Shown here one piece after another: positions 1-8,824 of a stretch of 38,782 nucleotides of DNA; within the stretch, counting starts at the first letter, position 1, and each line of letters opens with the position of its first letter. Source of the stretch: Chitinophagaceae bacterium UBA7600 (lineage in GTDB: Bacteria > Bacteroidota > Bacteroidia > Chitinophagales > Chitinophagaceae); contig DLKC01000088.1 of assembly GCA_002478885.1 (NCBI GenBank), positions 1 to 38,782 on the forward strand, given 5' to 3'. Position numbers and translations under genes: made by a program. The notes beneath the pieces were generated by a model that was not told the origin of the DNA, ran no database searches, and worked only from the letters and a program-made list of their open reading frames with translations.

Positions 1-930
1 ACAGTGCATGCAAGCAGCCAACAAGGAGCGGGGTCGGTTTTTGTCGTTAGTTGTCCGCTTCAAAGGGCACCAACCGAGAATGTACCGCAATGGCAGAAAA
101 CCACGAAGCTATCCGAAGCGCAATCACCGGTTACCGGATTGCCGGCGAAGGCAACCGAGCCAGCCAACAGTACCGGGCCACTGGTGTTGATTGTGGAAGA
201 CAATGAAGAGTTGCGCAATTTTATCGCACAGAGCCTGGCAGATAAATACCGGGTATCAACGGCCGCCCATGGGGAAGCTGCCTTGCTGCGTGCCGCGGAA
301 GAATTACCGGATATTATTATCAGCGACATCATGATGCCGGGTATGGATGGTTACACGTTGTGTAAGGAGATTAAAACGGGCAAGGCCACTGACCATATTG
401 CCGTAATACTGCTCAGCGCCAAAAATGCACAGGAAAGCGTGGTGGAAGGATTGCATTCCGGTGCGGACGATTATATTACCAAGCCTTTTCATTTTGCGGA
501 ACTGGAACTGCGGGTACACAATATGATCCAGCGGCAGGAAAAGCTGCGGAATTTCTACCAGTCGCAGTTGAGCAGTACGACCCATTCCAACAGTGTTCCC
601 GAAGAACCGCATCCCTTTATAGCGGAGTTGTATTCCATCCTCGATCAAAACCTTGATGATACTTCCCTTACGGTAGAGAAACTGGCGTCTGCAGCTGCAG
701 TCAGCAGCAAGACGCTTAACCGCAAGCTTACATCGCTTGTAGGCTTAACCGCCAATGAACTCATCAGGCAATACCGTTTAAAGCGTTCGCTGGAATATTT
801 AAAACAAGGCATCAATATCTCCCAGGCAGCATACAGTGTTGGCTTTGAATCACCTGCTCATTTCAGCAATTCTTTCAAAACGCTGTTTGGGGTAACCCCC
901 AGCGAATATGTAAGCACTCACACAAGTTAG
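1..930 (+). CDS. Hybrid sensor kinase / response regulator / AraC-type regulator, 3' part only
   Basis: The reading frame is open at the left edge, so the gene starts upstream. The first residues (a GAGSVFVVSCPL run) look like the last strand of a histidine-kinase HATPase domain. After a linker comes a receiver domain (about residues 60-175 counted from the GTG at position 4) with acidic pair E65/D66, phosphoacceptor D108 in SDIMMPGMDG, and conserved K160 before PF. An AraC-type double helix-turn-helix follows (about 217-305, ending in the typical GF-x2-PAHFSNSFKTLFGVTPSEY block). This order is that of Bacteroidota hybrid two-component systems, which sense a periplasmic signal and act directly as transcription factors. 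The sensor part is not in the window, so the signal is unknown. Its neighbours carry a repeated 21-bp-pitch site (1196, 5407, 8377, 8825) that it might bind. The GTG at position 4 is not the real start. Confidence 0.93.
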   Translation, partial: TVHASSQQGAGSVFVVSCPLQRAPTENVPQWQKTTKLSEAQSPVTGLPAKATEPANSTGPLVLIVEDNEELRNFIAQSLADKYRVSTAAHGEAALLRAAEELPDIIISDIMMPGMDGYTLCKEIKTGKATDHIAVILLSAKNAQESVVEGLHSGADDYITKPFHFAELELRVHNMIQRQEKLRNFYQSQLSSTTHSNSVPEEPHPFIAELYSILDQNLDDTSLTVEKLASAAAVSSKTLNRKLTSLVGLTANELIRQYRLKRSLEYLKQGINISQAAYSVGFESPAHFSNSFKTLFGVTPSEYVSTHTS

Positions 931-970
931 TTTTTTTATGTGCCCGGCATTTGTGCCCATGGCAACAGCT

Positions 971-990
971 CTTGCGTCGCACCTGTTAGC
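971..990 (+). repeat. Dispersed 20-bp intergenic element, copy 1
   Basis: CTTGCGTCGCACCTGTTAGC. It matches the core (C)TTGCGTCGCAC of the family exactly; the ACTTGTAC tail is degenerate. It lies just after the regulator gene. Confidence 0.7.
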
Positions 991-1068
991 TGCATCACCC
1001 TGAGGAACCCCGCCTGACAGCAATTGAAAAAATAAATCAGTCGGGCAGGGAAAGGTAGATGCACTTCA

Positions 1069-1093
1069 TCCCGATAGCGATAACGTATCGGGA
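1069..1093. repeat. Inverted repeat TCCCGATA-N9-TATCGGGA
   Basis: Perfect 8-bp arms around a 9-nt loop. Flanking GATGCA (5') and TGCATC (3') extend the pairing with interruptions. There is no T-run, so it is unlikely to be a simple terminator. It may be an extragenic repeat or a protein-binding hairpin. Confidence 0.6.
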
Positions 1094-1195
1094 CTTCTGC
1101 ATCCCGACAAAACAGGAACAGGCAATAAGTATAAGTAGTGGTATAAAGAAGCCTTTCCATTTGAAAAGGCATTAATACCTGCTACAAAATCACCC

Positions 1196-1234
1196 TTTGT
1201 CCAAAATCCGCAAGCATTTGTCTCTTTTCAGCAA
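1196..1234 (+). promoter_or_regulatory. Putative operator/promoter, TTTGTCY direct repeat, copy 1
   Basis: TTTGTCC at 1196-1202 and TTTGTCT at 1217-1223 are exactly 21 bp apart (two helical turns), followed by a TTTTCAGCAATTG block. The AAGCATTTGTCT and TTTTCAGCAAT parts are shared with the copy before the gene at 5500. The proximal TTTG could also be a Bacteroidota -33 promoter element. It ends about 134 bp before the next start codon. Confidence 0.55.
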
Positions 1235-1357
1235 TTGATTATAGCGCAGGCGCTTCAATTTACACATCAATAAAACAGTGAGTAACGGTATGGCTTCTTC
1301 AGCTATTATACCCTGTTTATTCACCCCCCTGATTTATTCACCTATAAAAATTAAAAA

Positions 1358-2758
1358 ATGAAAAAAGCAATCCTTTTTCTGATGCTCATGTTGTCTCTTT
1401 ATGCCGGTGCACAAACAAATATTTTCCCTTCCACAGGACGGGCTGGTATTAACACACTGTCACCCCAAGCCTCTTTCCAGGTGCAGGGCGGTGTAAGAGT
1501 TGGCTCGCTTACGAATTACCTTAATATAGATAGCGCCACCGGTAGCCTCAGTTTCGTGGGAACGGCAGGCTACCAGGTTGCCAACAACCAGTTCGCTTTT
1601 AGTGCCGCGAAATCGCCCTCTGCGGGGCTTTTCTTTAATGCCAAAGACCTGCGTTACGAGTTCAGGAGTACCACAGGGGTTTCAAATTTTAATATTGGCG
1701 CTGATGCCAACGGAAGGGTTGGCATTGGCATTGCCAGCCCAGCCGCTAAACTGGATATCCTGGGTAATATTAAAATTGCAGATGGTACACAGGGTTTGGG
1801 AAAAGTACTTACATCCGATGGGGTCGGGCTTGCAAGCTGGCAAATACCGGCTGCTTCTGGCTGGGCTGTAAGCGGAGCTAATGTTTATAATGTTAATGCA
1901 GGACGTGTCGGTGTAAATACACCGAATCCCGATTATATTTTAGATGTAAGGGGCACGGCTAATAACGATCAGGCAAATATAGCTGTCACTAATTACAACT
2001 ATAGTCATGTGCTTGTACTTGGTTCAGGAGCACAAGGCGAACCAGGGCCGCAAATTTCCTGGTTAAGCGGAGATACCTTGCTGTTTAAATTGTCTTCCGG
2101 CAACCAGTTGCTCAAGTTGCAGGAGTCGTTGATAACTGCAAATGGGAATCTTACCCTTAACGGGGCTCTAAAAATTGCAGATGGAACGCAGGCTAATGGC
2201 AGAGTCCTTACTTCAGACGCCAACGGCCTTGCAAGTTGGCAGACACCAAGTGTCGGTTGGGCTTTAGGCGGAAATGCCGGCACTTCCACTTCCAGCTTTC
2301 TCGGTACAACAGACAACAGAACCATGCGGATACGTACCAACAATGTCGAAAGGATGTTGATCGACTCTGTGGGTAATGTTGTAATTGCCAATGCCAAAGC
2401 TGCAACAGGCTATAAGCTTACGGTTGGTGGTAAAATCATGTGTACAGAGGTGAAAGTCCAGTTGACACCTTTTCCAGACTATGTTTTTGACAAAAACTAT
2501 AAGTTGCTTTCTTTTGAAGAACTACAAAACCACTTAAATACATATCACCACCTGCCTGGTATGCCGGCTGCAAGCGAAGTTGAGACTGAGGGAATGGATG
2601 TAGGTGCAATGCAAGGTAAAATCGTTGAAAAGGTGGAGGAAAACACCCTATACATTTTACAATTAAGTAAAGAAAATCAACAATTAAAGCAGCAATTAGA
2701 GAACCTCGCCAAAGCGTTTGCATCGTTGCAGGCTGAAATGCAGCACCTTAAGCAATAA
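1358..2758 (+). CDS. Secreted tail-fibre-like surface protein
   Basis: 466 residues. An N-terminal signal peptide (MKKAILFLMLMLSLYAGAQ) is followed by the IFPSTGRAGINT segment common at the start of Bacteroidota fibre-like proteins. The middle contains repeated modules of the type LDILGNIKIADGTQ...GKVLTSDGVGLASWQ, seen twice (about residues 130-165 and 270-298). The C-terminal part (about 360-466) has the DYVFDKNYKLLSFEELQNHLNTYHHLPGMP...GMDVGAMQGKIVEKVEENTLYILQL block and ends in a coiled coil rich in Q, L and K. That block is widespread in Chitinophagaceae surface proteins and probably acts as a trimerisation or anchoring stalk; this role is inferred. It has no S74 SD-R-K motif and no classical T9SS domain. 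It is followed 45 bp later by the protease gene, so co-transcription is likely. Confidence 0.8.
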   Translation: MKKAILFLMLMLSLYAGAQTNIFPSTGRAGINTLSPQASFQVQGGVRVGSLTNYLNIDSATGSLSFVGTAGYQVANNQFAFSAAKSPSAGLFFNAKDLRYEFRSTTGVSNFNIGADANGRVGIGIASPAAKLDILGNIKIADGTQGLGKVLTSDGVGLASWQIPAASGWAVSGANVYNVNAGRVGVNTPNPDYILDVRGTANNDQANIAVTNYNYSHVLVLGSGAQGEPGPQISWLSGDTLLFKLSSGNQLLKLQESLITANGNLTLNGALKIADGTQANGRVLTSDANGLASWQTPSVGWALGGNAGTSTSSFLGTTDNRTMRIRTNNVERMLIDSVGNVVIANAKAATGYKLTVGGKIMCTEVKVQLTPFPDYVFDKNYKLLSFEELQNHLNTYHHLPGMPAASEVETEGMDVGAMQGKIVEKVEENTLYILQLSKENQQLKQQLENLAKAFASLQAEMQHLKQ

Positions 2759-2803
2759 TTCCATTTTGAAAAAGTGATTAATTAATCGATTAAAATTATC
2801 AAA

Positions 2804-5065
2804 ATGAGAAAAAAAAGTAAACGCGCCAGTTCCTGTTATGAGATTTATAAACTGCTTCTTTGTGCGCTACCAATGCTGTTTTTTACAAGCATCTCAGCGC
2901 AGGATAATATTGCCGAATTGATCAGGGGTGATAGTGGCATTTCGAAACATTACACCTTTCTCCGTGCCGAACAACAAATCAAATTTGACCGGGCTACTAT
3001 TAACGATGCTTTTCGGCTTGACCCGAACAGCAGGTTGGTATTAAGAAGTGAAGAACCAGATCAAATCGGGGAAACACATTACCGCTACTACCAAACATAC
3101 CTTGGCTACGAAGTTGAAAACTCGATGTTTATTTTGCATACAAAAAAAGGAATGTTGACAGGAATATCGGGCTCTATTGTGTGTGTTTTTGATCCAAAAA
3201 TTTCCAAGGTTTATCCTTCTATAACGGGGGCGCAAGCAATAAGATCAGCTATTAAATCAGTGCATGCCGAAAAATATATGTGGGAAAACCCTGCCATGGA
3301 AGGCGAATTGAAAAGGCGAGTTGCAAAGCAAGACACCACTTACTTCCCTACAGCGGCACTGGTATGGTATAGTGGAAGTGGCGAAATTAAACCCCAACAA
3401 ATGAGGCTTGCTTATAAAATAGATGTTTATGCAGAAAAACCATTGAGCCGGGCATACATTTATATAGATGCAAAGACAGGCGAAGTTTTAGGTGCCTTAA
3501 ATATGTTACATTCCACTGATGCGGTGGGAACGGCAAATACCACGTACAGCGGGACACAAACCATCCATAGTAATTTTGTTGGCGGATCTCCTATACCCAC
3601 CTACAGGCTCGAAGACATAACCAGGGGGAATGGCATATCAACTTATCATGGTGATATGAGTGGTACTGTGTATTATGGCTATTATTCGTCAAATTGGGTA
3701 CTTACGGGTGACGACCAGGCAGCAATGGATGTACACTATGGGGTTTCAGCGACTTATGATTTTTATAAAACTGTTTTCAACAGAAACAGCATTGACGGCA
3801 ATGGATATGCGCTGTCCAGTCTTGTGAATGATCCATCGCAATTAAACAATGCCGCATTTGACGGTAGCATTATGCGTTTTGGCAGAACGGAATCAACAAG
3901 CGGCGATGGCAGACCTGATAATATAAGTGTTAGTTCAATTGATGTTACGGGCCATGAATTGACCCATGGTGTTACCTACAACACGTCCAAGTTAATAAAT
4001 CAGGGGGTACAGGAATCTGGCGCTATTAACGAAAGCATGAGCGATATTATGGGCAAATGCGTGCAGTTTTGGGCAAAATCAGCTGACATAGACTGGCGCA
4101 TTGGCAACGATATGAACTGGATTCTTCGCGATATGTCAAATCCAAATGCACTTGGCGATCCAGACACCTACCAGGGCACGAACTGGTATACAGGTACGGA
4201 CCACCTCACGTATGTACACGTTAACGCCGGTGTCGGTAACTTTATGTTTTACCTTTTAGTGAACGGGGGATCTGGTATAAATGACAAGGGTAACAGCTAT
4301 TCAGTTTCCGGCATCGGTTTGGCCAAGGCGGAACAAATCATTTACCGCTCAGAGACAGTACACCTTTTTCCAAATGCAACGTATGATAACTGGCGAACAG
4401 CTTGCATTCAATCGGCCAACGAGCTTTACGGCAGTTGTAGTAATGAAGCTTACCAGGTTGCGAATGCCTGGTATGCAGTAGGTGTTGGTGTTCCGGCAAC
4501 AGCTTTGGCCATAAATGTTTGTAATATGTTTGGACTTCCTCATATTTTAGCAACCAGCTTCACAGCCTTGTCTTCTATTTCTTCCGGTCTTATTACTTGT
4601 AGTTCAAATCCTACGACTCAAATTTCGGCAACGACTACGTTTACCGCTAATGAAATTACACTGTTGCCAGGATTTACGGCTGTAGAAGGAAGTATATTTC
4701 GGGCGTACGTTACGCCTTGTACGGCAGGAAGTCAGCCAGCGCTGCAGAATACTCCGATACTTGCGAATTATGCCAATGATTTTTCTTCCATTGAGCAAAA
4801 TAAGGGAAAACCCACGGCGAAAGATGATTTGAAAGCTGTGGTGTATCCAAATCCTACACAGTCTGATGCTATTTTGAAAGTGACGGGTCTGAAAGGCGCT
4901 GTAGATATTATGCTTACCAACCCGGAAGGCAAAGTATTGTTGCAAACCCGGCAACTGGTAGGTAACAGTTTGACTTTACCGGTTGCACATTTGCCAGGAG
5001 GTATTTATTTCATAACGGTCAAAGCCAATAATCGTTATGTAAAACTGAAGCTTGTAAAGAATTGA
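2804..5065 (+). CDS. Secreted M4 (thermolysin-family) zinc metalloprotease with T9SS sorting domain
   Basis: 753 residues. Signal peptide to about residue 33 (ends FFTSISAQ), an FTP/PepSY-type propeptide (about 55-235), then an M4 catalytic domain. Zinc motif HELTH gives H384, E385 (general base) and H388; the third zinc ligand is E410 in GAINESMSD. The catalytic His is probably H472 in YVHVNAGVGN, corresponding to the HxNSG motif, with A in place of the usual S. After the catalytic domain comes a cysteine-containing segment with LLPGFTAVEGSIFRAYV, typical of 3-coathanger repeats (about 575-645). A type A T9SS sorting domain follows (about 680-753, VVYPNP...LPGGIYFITVKANNRYVKLKLVK). The enzyme should be exported, cross the outer membrane by T9SS and be released or anchored. 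Substrate unknown. Confidence 0.94.
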   Translation: MRKKSKRASSCYEIYKLLLCALPMLFFTSISAQDNIAELIRGDSGISKHYTFLRAEQQIKFDRATINDAFRLDPNSRLVLRSEEPDQIGETHYRYYQTYLGYEVENSMFILHTKKGMLTGISGSIVCVFDPKISKVYPSITGAQAIRSAIKSVHAEKYMWENPAMEGELKRRVAKQDTTYFPTAALVWYSGSGEIKPQQMRLAYKIDVYAEKPLSRAYIYIDAKTGEVLGALNMLHSTDAVGTANTTYSGTQTIHSNFVGGSPIPTYRLEDITRGNGISTYHGDMSGTVYYGYYSSNWVLTGDDQAAMDVHYGVSATYDFYKTVFNRNSIDGNGYALSSLVNDPSQLNNAAFDGSIMRFGRTESTSGDGRPDNISVSSIDVTGHELTHGVTYNTSKLINQGVQESGAINESMSDIMGKCVQFWAKSADIDWRIGNDMNWILRDMSNPNALGDPDTYQGTNWYTGTDHLTYVHVNAGVGNFMFYLLVNGGSGINDKGNSYSVSGIGLAKAEQIIYRSETVHLFPNATYDNWRTACIQSANELYGSCSNEAYQVANAWYAVGVGVPATALAINVCNMFGLPHILATSFTALSSISSGLITCSSNPTTQISATTTFTANEITLLPGFTAVEGSIFRAYVTPCTAGSQPALQNTPILANYANDFSSIEQNKGKPTAKDDLKAVVYPNPTQSDAILKVTGLKGAVDIMLTNPEGKVLLQTRQLVGNSLTLPVAHLPGGIYFITVKANNRYVKLKLVKN

Positions 5066-5188
5066 CACGCAATTGTGTGTGAAGATGTAGCGGAAGGCAG
5101 ACTTTCAAATTTACACAGTGATTTTTGGCTTCAGCTACGTGTATTGGCTAAGCCTTTTATACGGTGGTGCGTTGAAGGCCCCAAGAAT

Positions 5189-5215
5189 AAAGCGTGGCCG
5201 AAAGGCCACGCTTTT
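5189..5215 (+). terminator. Hairpin AAAGCGTGGCC-GAAA-GGCCACGCTTT, probable terminator
   Basis: Perfect 11-bp stem with a GAAA tetraloop followed by a short T-run. It lies 123 bp after the protease stop codon. The same arms recur at 7577, 10907 and 11065, so this is also a member of a repeat family. Confidence 0.7.
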
Positions 5216-5257
5216 ACATAATAACGGTGTTGTTTTTTGCTGAAAAAAATTTGGAAC

Positions 5258-5277
5258 GTACAAATGTGCTATGCAAC
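5258..5277 (-). repeat. Dispersed 20-bp intergenic element, degenerate copy
   Basis: GTACAAATGTGCTATGCAAC on the plus strand. The reverse complement matches the family consensus with a few changes. It lies 43 bp after the 5189 hairpin, as in the composite units at 7577 and 11065. Confidence 0.5.
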
Positions 5278-5406
5278 AAAATCGCCAGTGGATACTGCAG
5301 ACCGGCCCCCAAAGAGCTTTTTACATAACAGATCTACGTTGGGGTAGCAATGATCAATTAGTAAGATTGATCTTCAAAGCATTGAAATAAAATAAAAAAC
5401 TCCTTT

Positions 5407-5445
5407 TTTGTCTCAAATACTCAAGCATTTGTCTGTTTTCAGCAA
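5407..5445 (+). promoter_or_regulatory. Putative operator/promoter, TTTGTCY direct repeat, copy 2
   Basis: TTTGTCT at 5407-5413 and again at 5428-5434 (21 bp apart), followed by GTTTTCAGCAATG. It ends 65 bp before the start codon of the S74-domain gene. Confidence 0.55.
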
Positions 5446-5499
5446 TGACATTACCATCTAAAGCGAGAATTTTCGAAATCATAAAAAACAAAAACTGTA

Positions 5500-7503
5500 A
5501 TGAGTATGAAAATCAAACTTTCATTAAATGTCTCTAATGTGAGACCGGCATTCTTTCTTTTTTTTCTTTTTTTTAATGGGTTAATAAATGCCCAAACCAA
5601 TACTTTTCCCTCTACCGGTGCGGCGGGCATAGGAACCATTACGCCCAATGCATCTTCATTACTTGATATTACATCAACATCGAAAGGAATGCTTATTCCG
5701 CGGATGACAATTACCCAACGCAATGCAATCTTATCACCCGCAACAGGGTTGCTGATCTATCAAACCAATAATACACCTGGTTTTTATTACTATAGTGGCA
5801 CTGCATGGACAGCTATATCTACTAAAGGGGCCAATACATCATTGTCAAACCTGTTAGGAACCACTGCCATCAACAGCAGCCTGTTGGCGGGCGCCGATTC
5901 GGTGTTAGATCTTGGATCTGCAACACGCAGGTGGAGGAGCCTCTACACAGGTAATGCAATAATCAGCAGTGACGCGTTGGTGCATGGTCTTATAGTGGGG
6001 CAGGGAGGTGGAGCATATGTAACCAACACCACCGTTGGCGCCGGTGCATTGGAAATAAACTTTACCGGAGCAAATAATACCGCATTTGGCTTTAATTCTT
6101 TGCACAACAATAGCTCAGGTTTGGATAATACTGCGATGGGTGTCTATTCTGGTTTACAGAATGTGATTGGTAACAGTAATACTTCGATTGGAAGTTACTC
6201 ATTGTTCAGCAACAGCAGTGGCAATGGTAATGCCGCTTTTGGCGCAGGTGCTTTATACAGCAATCAATCCGGCAATAACAATGTGGCAATGGGCTTAAAT
6301 GCGCTTTCGTCAAACACAACGCAATCAAGTTTGGTAGCCATAGGAGATTCTGCTTTGTATGCCAATACCGGTGGTTCTGCAAACACGTCTGTCGGCAGTG
6401 GCACTTTGCGTTTTAATACTGCAGGGTCTCAGAATGTGGCAAATGGGTTTCTAGCCCTTTATTTCAATACGACTGGGTATGGAAATGTCGCAAGCGGTTA
6501 CAAGGCGCTATTTTCTAATTCTGATGGAACGGACCCCAAAAGAGGTTATGTACAGGGAAATGTTAATGTGGCTATAGGTTACCAATCGATTTATTCCAAT
6601 ACATGGGGCTCTGCAAATGTAGGGGTTGGGAATAATGCACTTTATACAAACATTTCCGGCAGTACCAATACTGCTATAGGTGCTAACGCAGATGTATCTC
6701 TTGGCAATCTATCTAATGCGACGGCTATTGGTGCAAATGCAATTGTAAACGCTTTCAATAAAGTAGTGATAGGAGATAATAATGTTACAGTTATAGGTGG
6801 TAAAGTCGGCTGGAGTACTTTAAGTGATGGACGTTTTAAGTCAAACATAAAAGAGAATGTTCCCGGGCTCGAGTTTATTAAAAAGCTCAGACCAGTAACC
6901 TACAACTTGCAGGTGCAAAAATTTGATAAGTTCTTAGGTAAAAAAGATAACCTGATACAAGCCAATGCCGCAAATTATGCAAATGAAGAAAGGAAACAAC
7001 ACACTGGTTTTATCGCACAGGAAGTGGAAAAAGCTGCAAAAGAACTGAATTATGATTTTGACGGAGTAAATGCGCCTCAAAATGAAAAGGACAATTATTC
7101 ATTGGTGTATGCAGACTTTGTGCCTTCCTTAGTAAAAGCAGTGCAGGAACTTTCTGCAAAAAATGATGATCTACAGCAGCAGATCAACGAGCTGAAATCA
7201 ATCATTGCATCGAACCAGTCATCGACTACTACTCAGCTCTCTTCGGCTGCATTGCAACAAAATGCCCCGAATCCATTCAGGCAAACAACAACGATCAGTT
7301 ACAGTTTGCCCCAGAACTGTTCCTCTGCAAAGATTATTATTACAGACAAATCGGGAAAAGCATTGAAAGAGATTAAGGTTTCCGCAAAGGGAAACGGCAC
7401 TCTAAACTTTGATGCAGCTTCACTCGCTTCCGGGGCTTATCAATATTCCCTATATGTTAATGGGAAACTAGTTGACAGCAAACAAATGCTTTTAGCGAAA
7501 TAG
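5500..7503 (+). CDS. Secreted YadA-head-like fibre protein with S74 chaperone domain and T9SS-type C-terminus
   Basis: 667 residues. The start ATG is at 5500 (a second ATG two codons on is possible). A signal peptide ends near NGLINAQ, followed by [25 protein letters not shown] as in the gene at 1358. Residues about 185-430 are tandem 23-25-residue repeats (pattern NTAFGxxSLxxNxSGxxN) like the left-handed beta-roll of trimeric adhesin heads. A peptidase S74 / endosialidase chaperone domain follows: S442 D443 in [10 protein letters not shown] is the expected self-cleavage site, then [13 protein letters not shown] and [13 protein letters not shown] coiled coil (about 560-575) and a C-terminal Ig-like sorting domain ([17 protein letters not shown]...[15 protein letters not shown]) end the protein. 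The sorting domain after the chaperone domain is notable: cleavage at S442 would separate the fibre from its sorting signal. Confidence 0.88.
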   Translation: MSMKIKLSLNVSNVRPAFFLFFLFFNGLINAQTNTFPSTGAAGIGTITPNASSLLDITSTSKGMLIPRMTITQRNAILSPATGLLIYQTNNTPGFYYYSGTAWTAISTKGANTSLSNLLGTTAINSSLLAGADSVLDLGSATRRWRSLYTGNAIISSDALVHGLIVGQGGGAYVTNTTVGAGALEINFTGANNTAFGFNSLHNNSSGLDNTAMGVYSGLQNVIGNSNTSIGSYSLFSNSSGNGNAAFGAGALYSNQSGNNNVAMGLNALSSNTTQSSLVAIGDSALYANTGGSANTSVGSGTLRFNTAGSQNVANGFLALYFNTTGYGNVASGYKALFSNSDGTDPKRGYVQGNVNVAIGYQSIYSNTWGSANVGVGNNALYTNISGSTNTAIGANADVSLGNLSNATAIGANAIVNAFNKVVIGDNNVTVIGGKVGWSTLSDGRFKSNIKENVPGLEFIKKLRPVTYNLQVQKFDKFLGKKDNLIQANAANYANEERKQHTGFIAQEVEKAAKELNYDFDGVNAPQNEKDNYSLVYADFVPSLVKAVQELSAKNDDLQQQINELKSIIASNQSSTTTQLSSAALQQNAPNPFRQTTTISYSLPQNCSSAKIIITDKSGKALKEIKVSAKGNGTLNFDAASLASGAYQYSLYVNGKLVDSKQMLLAK

Positions 7504-7576
7504 CAATGAAAGGCTTGTGGCAGAAATACCCTCTTTTACGGTTGGTAGAGTGGGACAACAACCGATAGATAGGGCG

Positions 7577-7605
7577 AAAAGCGTGGCTCGTAGCCGCGCT
7601 TTTTT
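7577..7605 (+). terminator. Terminator-like hairpin AAAAGCGTGGCT-CGT-AGCCGCGCTTTTTT
   Basis: An 11-bp stem with one G-U pair followed by six T residues, 74 bp after the S74-domain gene. The arms belong to the same family as those at 5189, 10907 and 11065. Confidence 0.75.
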
Positions 7606-7646
7606 CACTATAACAGTGCTTACATTGTTTGCAGCGATGCGTCACT

Positions 7647-7666
7647 GTAAAAATATGCGATGCAAC
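7647..7666 (-). repeat. Dispersed 20-bp intergenic element, degenerate copy
   Basis: GTAAAAATATGCGATGCAAC on the plus strand; the reverse complement begins GTTGCATCGCAT. An inverted partial copy GATGCGTCACTG lies just upstream (7636-7647). Confidence 0.5.
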
Positions 7667-7889
7667 GAAGCTGCTGGAAATTTCTGCAGCTTCGTTCAAA
7701 TCTCCTTTTTGGCATTGCAGCAAGTGAATGCCAGCATCAAACCGATAGATCAACCTGGTCTAAGGTTTCCGGCTATTGAAAACCGGTTTGCGCAAACAAA
7801 ACAGCTGTGAAAATGTGCCGTCAATGAAAGACACATTTCACAGCTTTCCAGGTTGGTTAACCAACATTATGATCGTATCACAGCGGTGC

Positions 7890-8189
7890 TCATTGTGCTT
7901 CCCGTGCTATTTTCTGTTGCCCGAGCGCCCTGGTTTCCGCATCATCCAATACCATTTTTGTTTCGAGGTCAAGCGCGCCGCTCCAGTTGAGTGCCCATGC
8001 CGCCATCGCCATCGGGTCGTCGGATTCGACGATCGCTACCCCGGTAAAATCGCCAACGGCATGCCACCTGCCGATGAGTTTTATTGAACCTAAATCATGC
8101 TGATCATCTGCAGCGGTCATGCCGGCAAATGCTTTGAGCACGGCTTCGCGTTTTTCAGGATGAACGCGCCAGTTTACCATAAATTTCAT
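7890..8189 (-). CDS. DUF3303-family small protein
   Basis: 99 residues. The sequence MKFMVNWRVHPEKREAVLKAFAGM...LGRWHAVGDFTGVAIVESDDPMAMAAWALNWSGALDLETKMVLDDAE-like pattern fits DUF3303, a small alpha/beta ferredoxin-like (dimeric alpha-beta barrel) family of unknown function. There is no signal peptide, so it is cytoplasmic. The start is supported by an AGGAGA ribosome-binding site just upstream on the minus strand (near 8195-8200). It stands alone on its strand. A TTTGTCY direct-repeat site (8366-8404) faces it about 190 bp upstream. Function cannot be assigned. Confidence 0.8.
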   Translation of the reverse strand: MKFMVNWRVHPEKREAVLKAFAGMTAADDQHDLGSIKLIGRWHAVGDFTGVAIVESDDPMAMAAWALNWSGALDLETKMVLDDAETRALGQQKIAREAQ

Positions 8190-8365
8190 AAAGTCTCCTT
8201 TTTTGAATGATTGAAAAAATAAAAAACTATTGCGAATACGCCCATTAGCCGGGTATGCCGGATTTTAGCAGCGAAACGTTGTTTGGGGTATGATAACCAC
8301 CGCAGGTTTTTCAGGCAACCGCGGTGTAAATCCCCTACAAATTCGTTTAATCGATTGCAATAGCC

Positions 8366-8404
8366 TTTCTGTATTCAGACAAATGCTTTCATTTTTTGGA
8401 CAAT
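8366..8404 (-). promoter_or_regulatory. Putative operator/promoter, TTTGTCY direct repeat, copy 3
   Basis: On the minus strand, ATTGTCC (8398-8404) and TTTGTCT (8377-8383) are 21 bp apart, with AAAGCA between them as in the other copies. It points towards the DUF3303 gene. Confidence 0.5.
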
Positions 8405-8568
8405 ACCTAAGTCACGATATGCAACCAACCGTTTTTTAGTTACCGGAAACCTTGTACAACCAAAACAGCTGCGAACTGAAATAGAAGTGCAGTGTTTTTT
8501 TCGAATGGCCCGCTGGTTACGGCCTGTTTACAACAGGAATAAACTACAAGATGCCTATTGCGATAAAA

Positions 8569-8588
8569 GCTGAAGTGTGCGACGCAAC
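8569..8588 (-). repeat. Dispersed 20-bp intergenic element
   Basis: GCTGAAGTGTGCGACGCAAC on the plus strand. The core GTGCGACGCAAC is exact. It pairs in inverted orientation with the copy at 8691. Confidence 0.65.
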
Positions 8589-8690
8589 AGGCGTTGCCAT
8601 GAAAACTGCAGCATGGCCCCTAAAAATTGTACATCAAGGATCTTTCCGGCTGAATTACCATAAGGCGGCTATCAAGACCTGGCATCTTTG

Positions 8691-8710
8691 GTTGCGTCGC
8701 CCTGTTCCTG
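8691..8710 (+). repeat. Dispersed 20-bp intergenic element
   Basis: GTTGCGTCGCCCTGTTCCTG. The core GTTGCGTCGC is exact and the tail is degenerate. Inverted with respect to the copy at 8569. Confidence 0.6.
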
Positions 8711-8824
8711 CACGCTGTTCACGAGTGAGCTGACCAGGGCGGGTATTCGCTTATTTCGGTTTCGCAGTATGTGGAGGAATCAAAAAATCATTGGTGTGCA
8801 ATTAAAAAACATTCAAAATCAGTA

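Larger units (their letters stand above)
931..1357. other. Intergenic region with repeat, hairpin and putative operator
   Basis: No convincing gene. It holds one copy of the dispersed 20-bp element (971-990), a hairpin with arms TCCCGATA/TATCGGGA (1069-1093) and a putative regulatory direct repeat (1196-1234) in front of the next gene. A 78-codon frame on the minus strand has no homology I recognise and overlaps the hairpin. Confidence 0.6.
5066..5499. other. Intergenic region with hairpin, repeat and putative operator
   Basis: No gene seen. It contains a perfect GAAA-loop hairpin after the protease gene (5189-5215), a degenerate copy of the dispersed element (5258-5277) and the second TTTGTCY operator-like site (5407-5445). 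Confidence 0.6.
7504..7889. other. Intergenic composite repeat region
   Basis: No supported gene; short frames on both strands lie inside repeats. It holds an inverted repeat CGGTTG...CAACCG (7539-7564), a terminator-like hairpin (7577-7605) and one copy of the dispersed element (7647-7666). A second inverted repeat, GAAGCTGCTGGAAATTTC / CTGCAGCTTCG, lies near 7667-7694. The last 190 bp show nothing clear. Confidence 0.55.

Noticed and set aside
936..1172. A 78-codon frame on the minus strand
   Set aside because: It covers a hairpin and the dispersed element, and the product has no plausible domain.
1358..7503. Fibre-like and S74 proteins as part of a prophage
   Set aside because: Both have signal peptides and one has a T9SS-like domain; no capsid, terminase, portal, lysis or integrase gene is nearby.
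7517..7810. A 97-codon frame on each strand
   Set aside because: Both run through the composite repeat and a terminator-like hairpin.
8551..8733. A 60-codon frame on the plus strand
   Set aside because: It is made up largely of the two dispersed elements and their spacer; no signal peptide, domain or ribosome-binding site is seen.
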